Shown: positions 6,129 through 6,134 of the stretch, piece by piece
Layout: every line of letters begins with the position of its first letter
Position numbering within the stretch: the first letter of the stretch is position 1
Source: Planctomyces sp.
GTDB lineage: Bacteria > Planctomycetota > Planctomycetia > Planctomycetales > Planctomycetaceae
NCBI GenBank assembly: GCA_005809115.1
Contig: SYLK01000102.1
Coordinates: 1 to 6,134, forward strand
Reading direction: 5' to 3'
DNA: 6,134 nucleotides
Translations under genes and position numbers: made by a program
The notes under the pieces: model-generated
The model's database searches: none
The model's input: only the letters and a program-made list of their open reading frames with translations
Told to the model about the DNA's origin: nothing

Positions 6129-6134
6129 CAGGCG

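Noticed and set aside
1..6134. CRISPR array, tRNA, rRNA or transposase
   Set aside because: I saw no regularly spaced repeats, no cloverleaf or rRNA-like sequence, and no transposase or integrase motif on either strand.

Overview
This GC-rich window holds four genes, all on the minus strand. The overall look (GC-rich, CTG/CGG/GTC-heavy codons, roomy intergenic DNA, possible integron-type recombination sites) would suit a planctomycete or another environmental Gram-negative-type bacterium. That assignment is inference; no rRNA, tRNA or phylogenetic marker gene is present.

Positions 4389 down to 1 hold a tight three-gene operon. It starts with a 305-residue protein of probable tandem winged helices (4389-3472). 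Next is a 665-residue ORC/STAND-like P-loop ATPase (3469-1472), which carries a possible degenerate nuclease-like core and a possible C-terminal winged helix. The third gene, cut by the window edge (1444-1), fuses a RecB/AddB/Cas4-type PD-(D/E)XK nuclease to an FtsK/SpoIIIE-type DNA translocase. The first two genes are separated by 2 nt and the last two by 27 nt. Each proposed start has a purine-rich ribosome site. A weak promoter candidate lies about 120 nt before the first gene. I infer a DNA-acting machine: a DNA-binding or adaptor protein, a loader or switch ATPase, and a motor with its own nuclease. An anti-invader (defence) or plasmid/replicon-processing role is plausible. I could not match the set to any named system (it is not recognisably BREX, DISARM, Dnd/Dpt, Wadjet or Zorya).

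Positions 4390-5361 hold nearly 1 kb without a convincing gene. It contains several inverted repeats and is mostly enclosed by two copies of a 23-bp direct repeat.

Positions 5362-5811 encode a small HNH endonuclease, possibly shortened at its 5' end. Just upstream of it (5860-6128) are two long imperfect hairpins with AAC...GTT tips and unpaired bases. They resemble integron attC sites, so this end of the window may be part of a cassette array or another recombination-active region.
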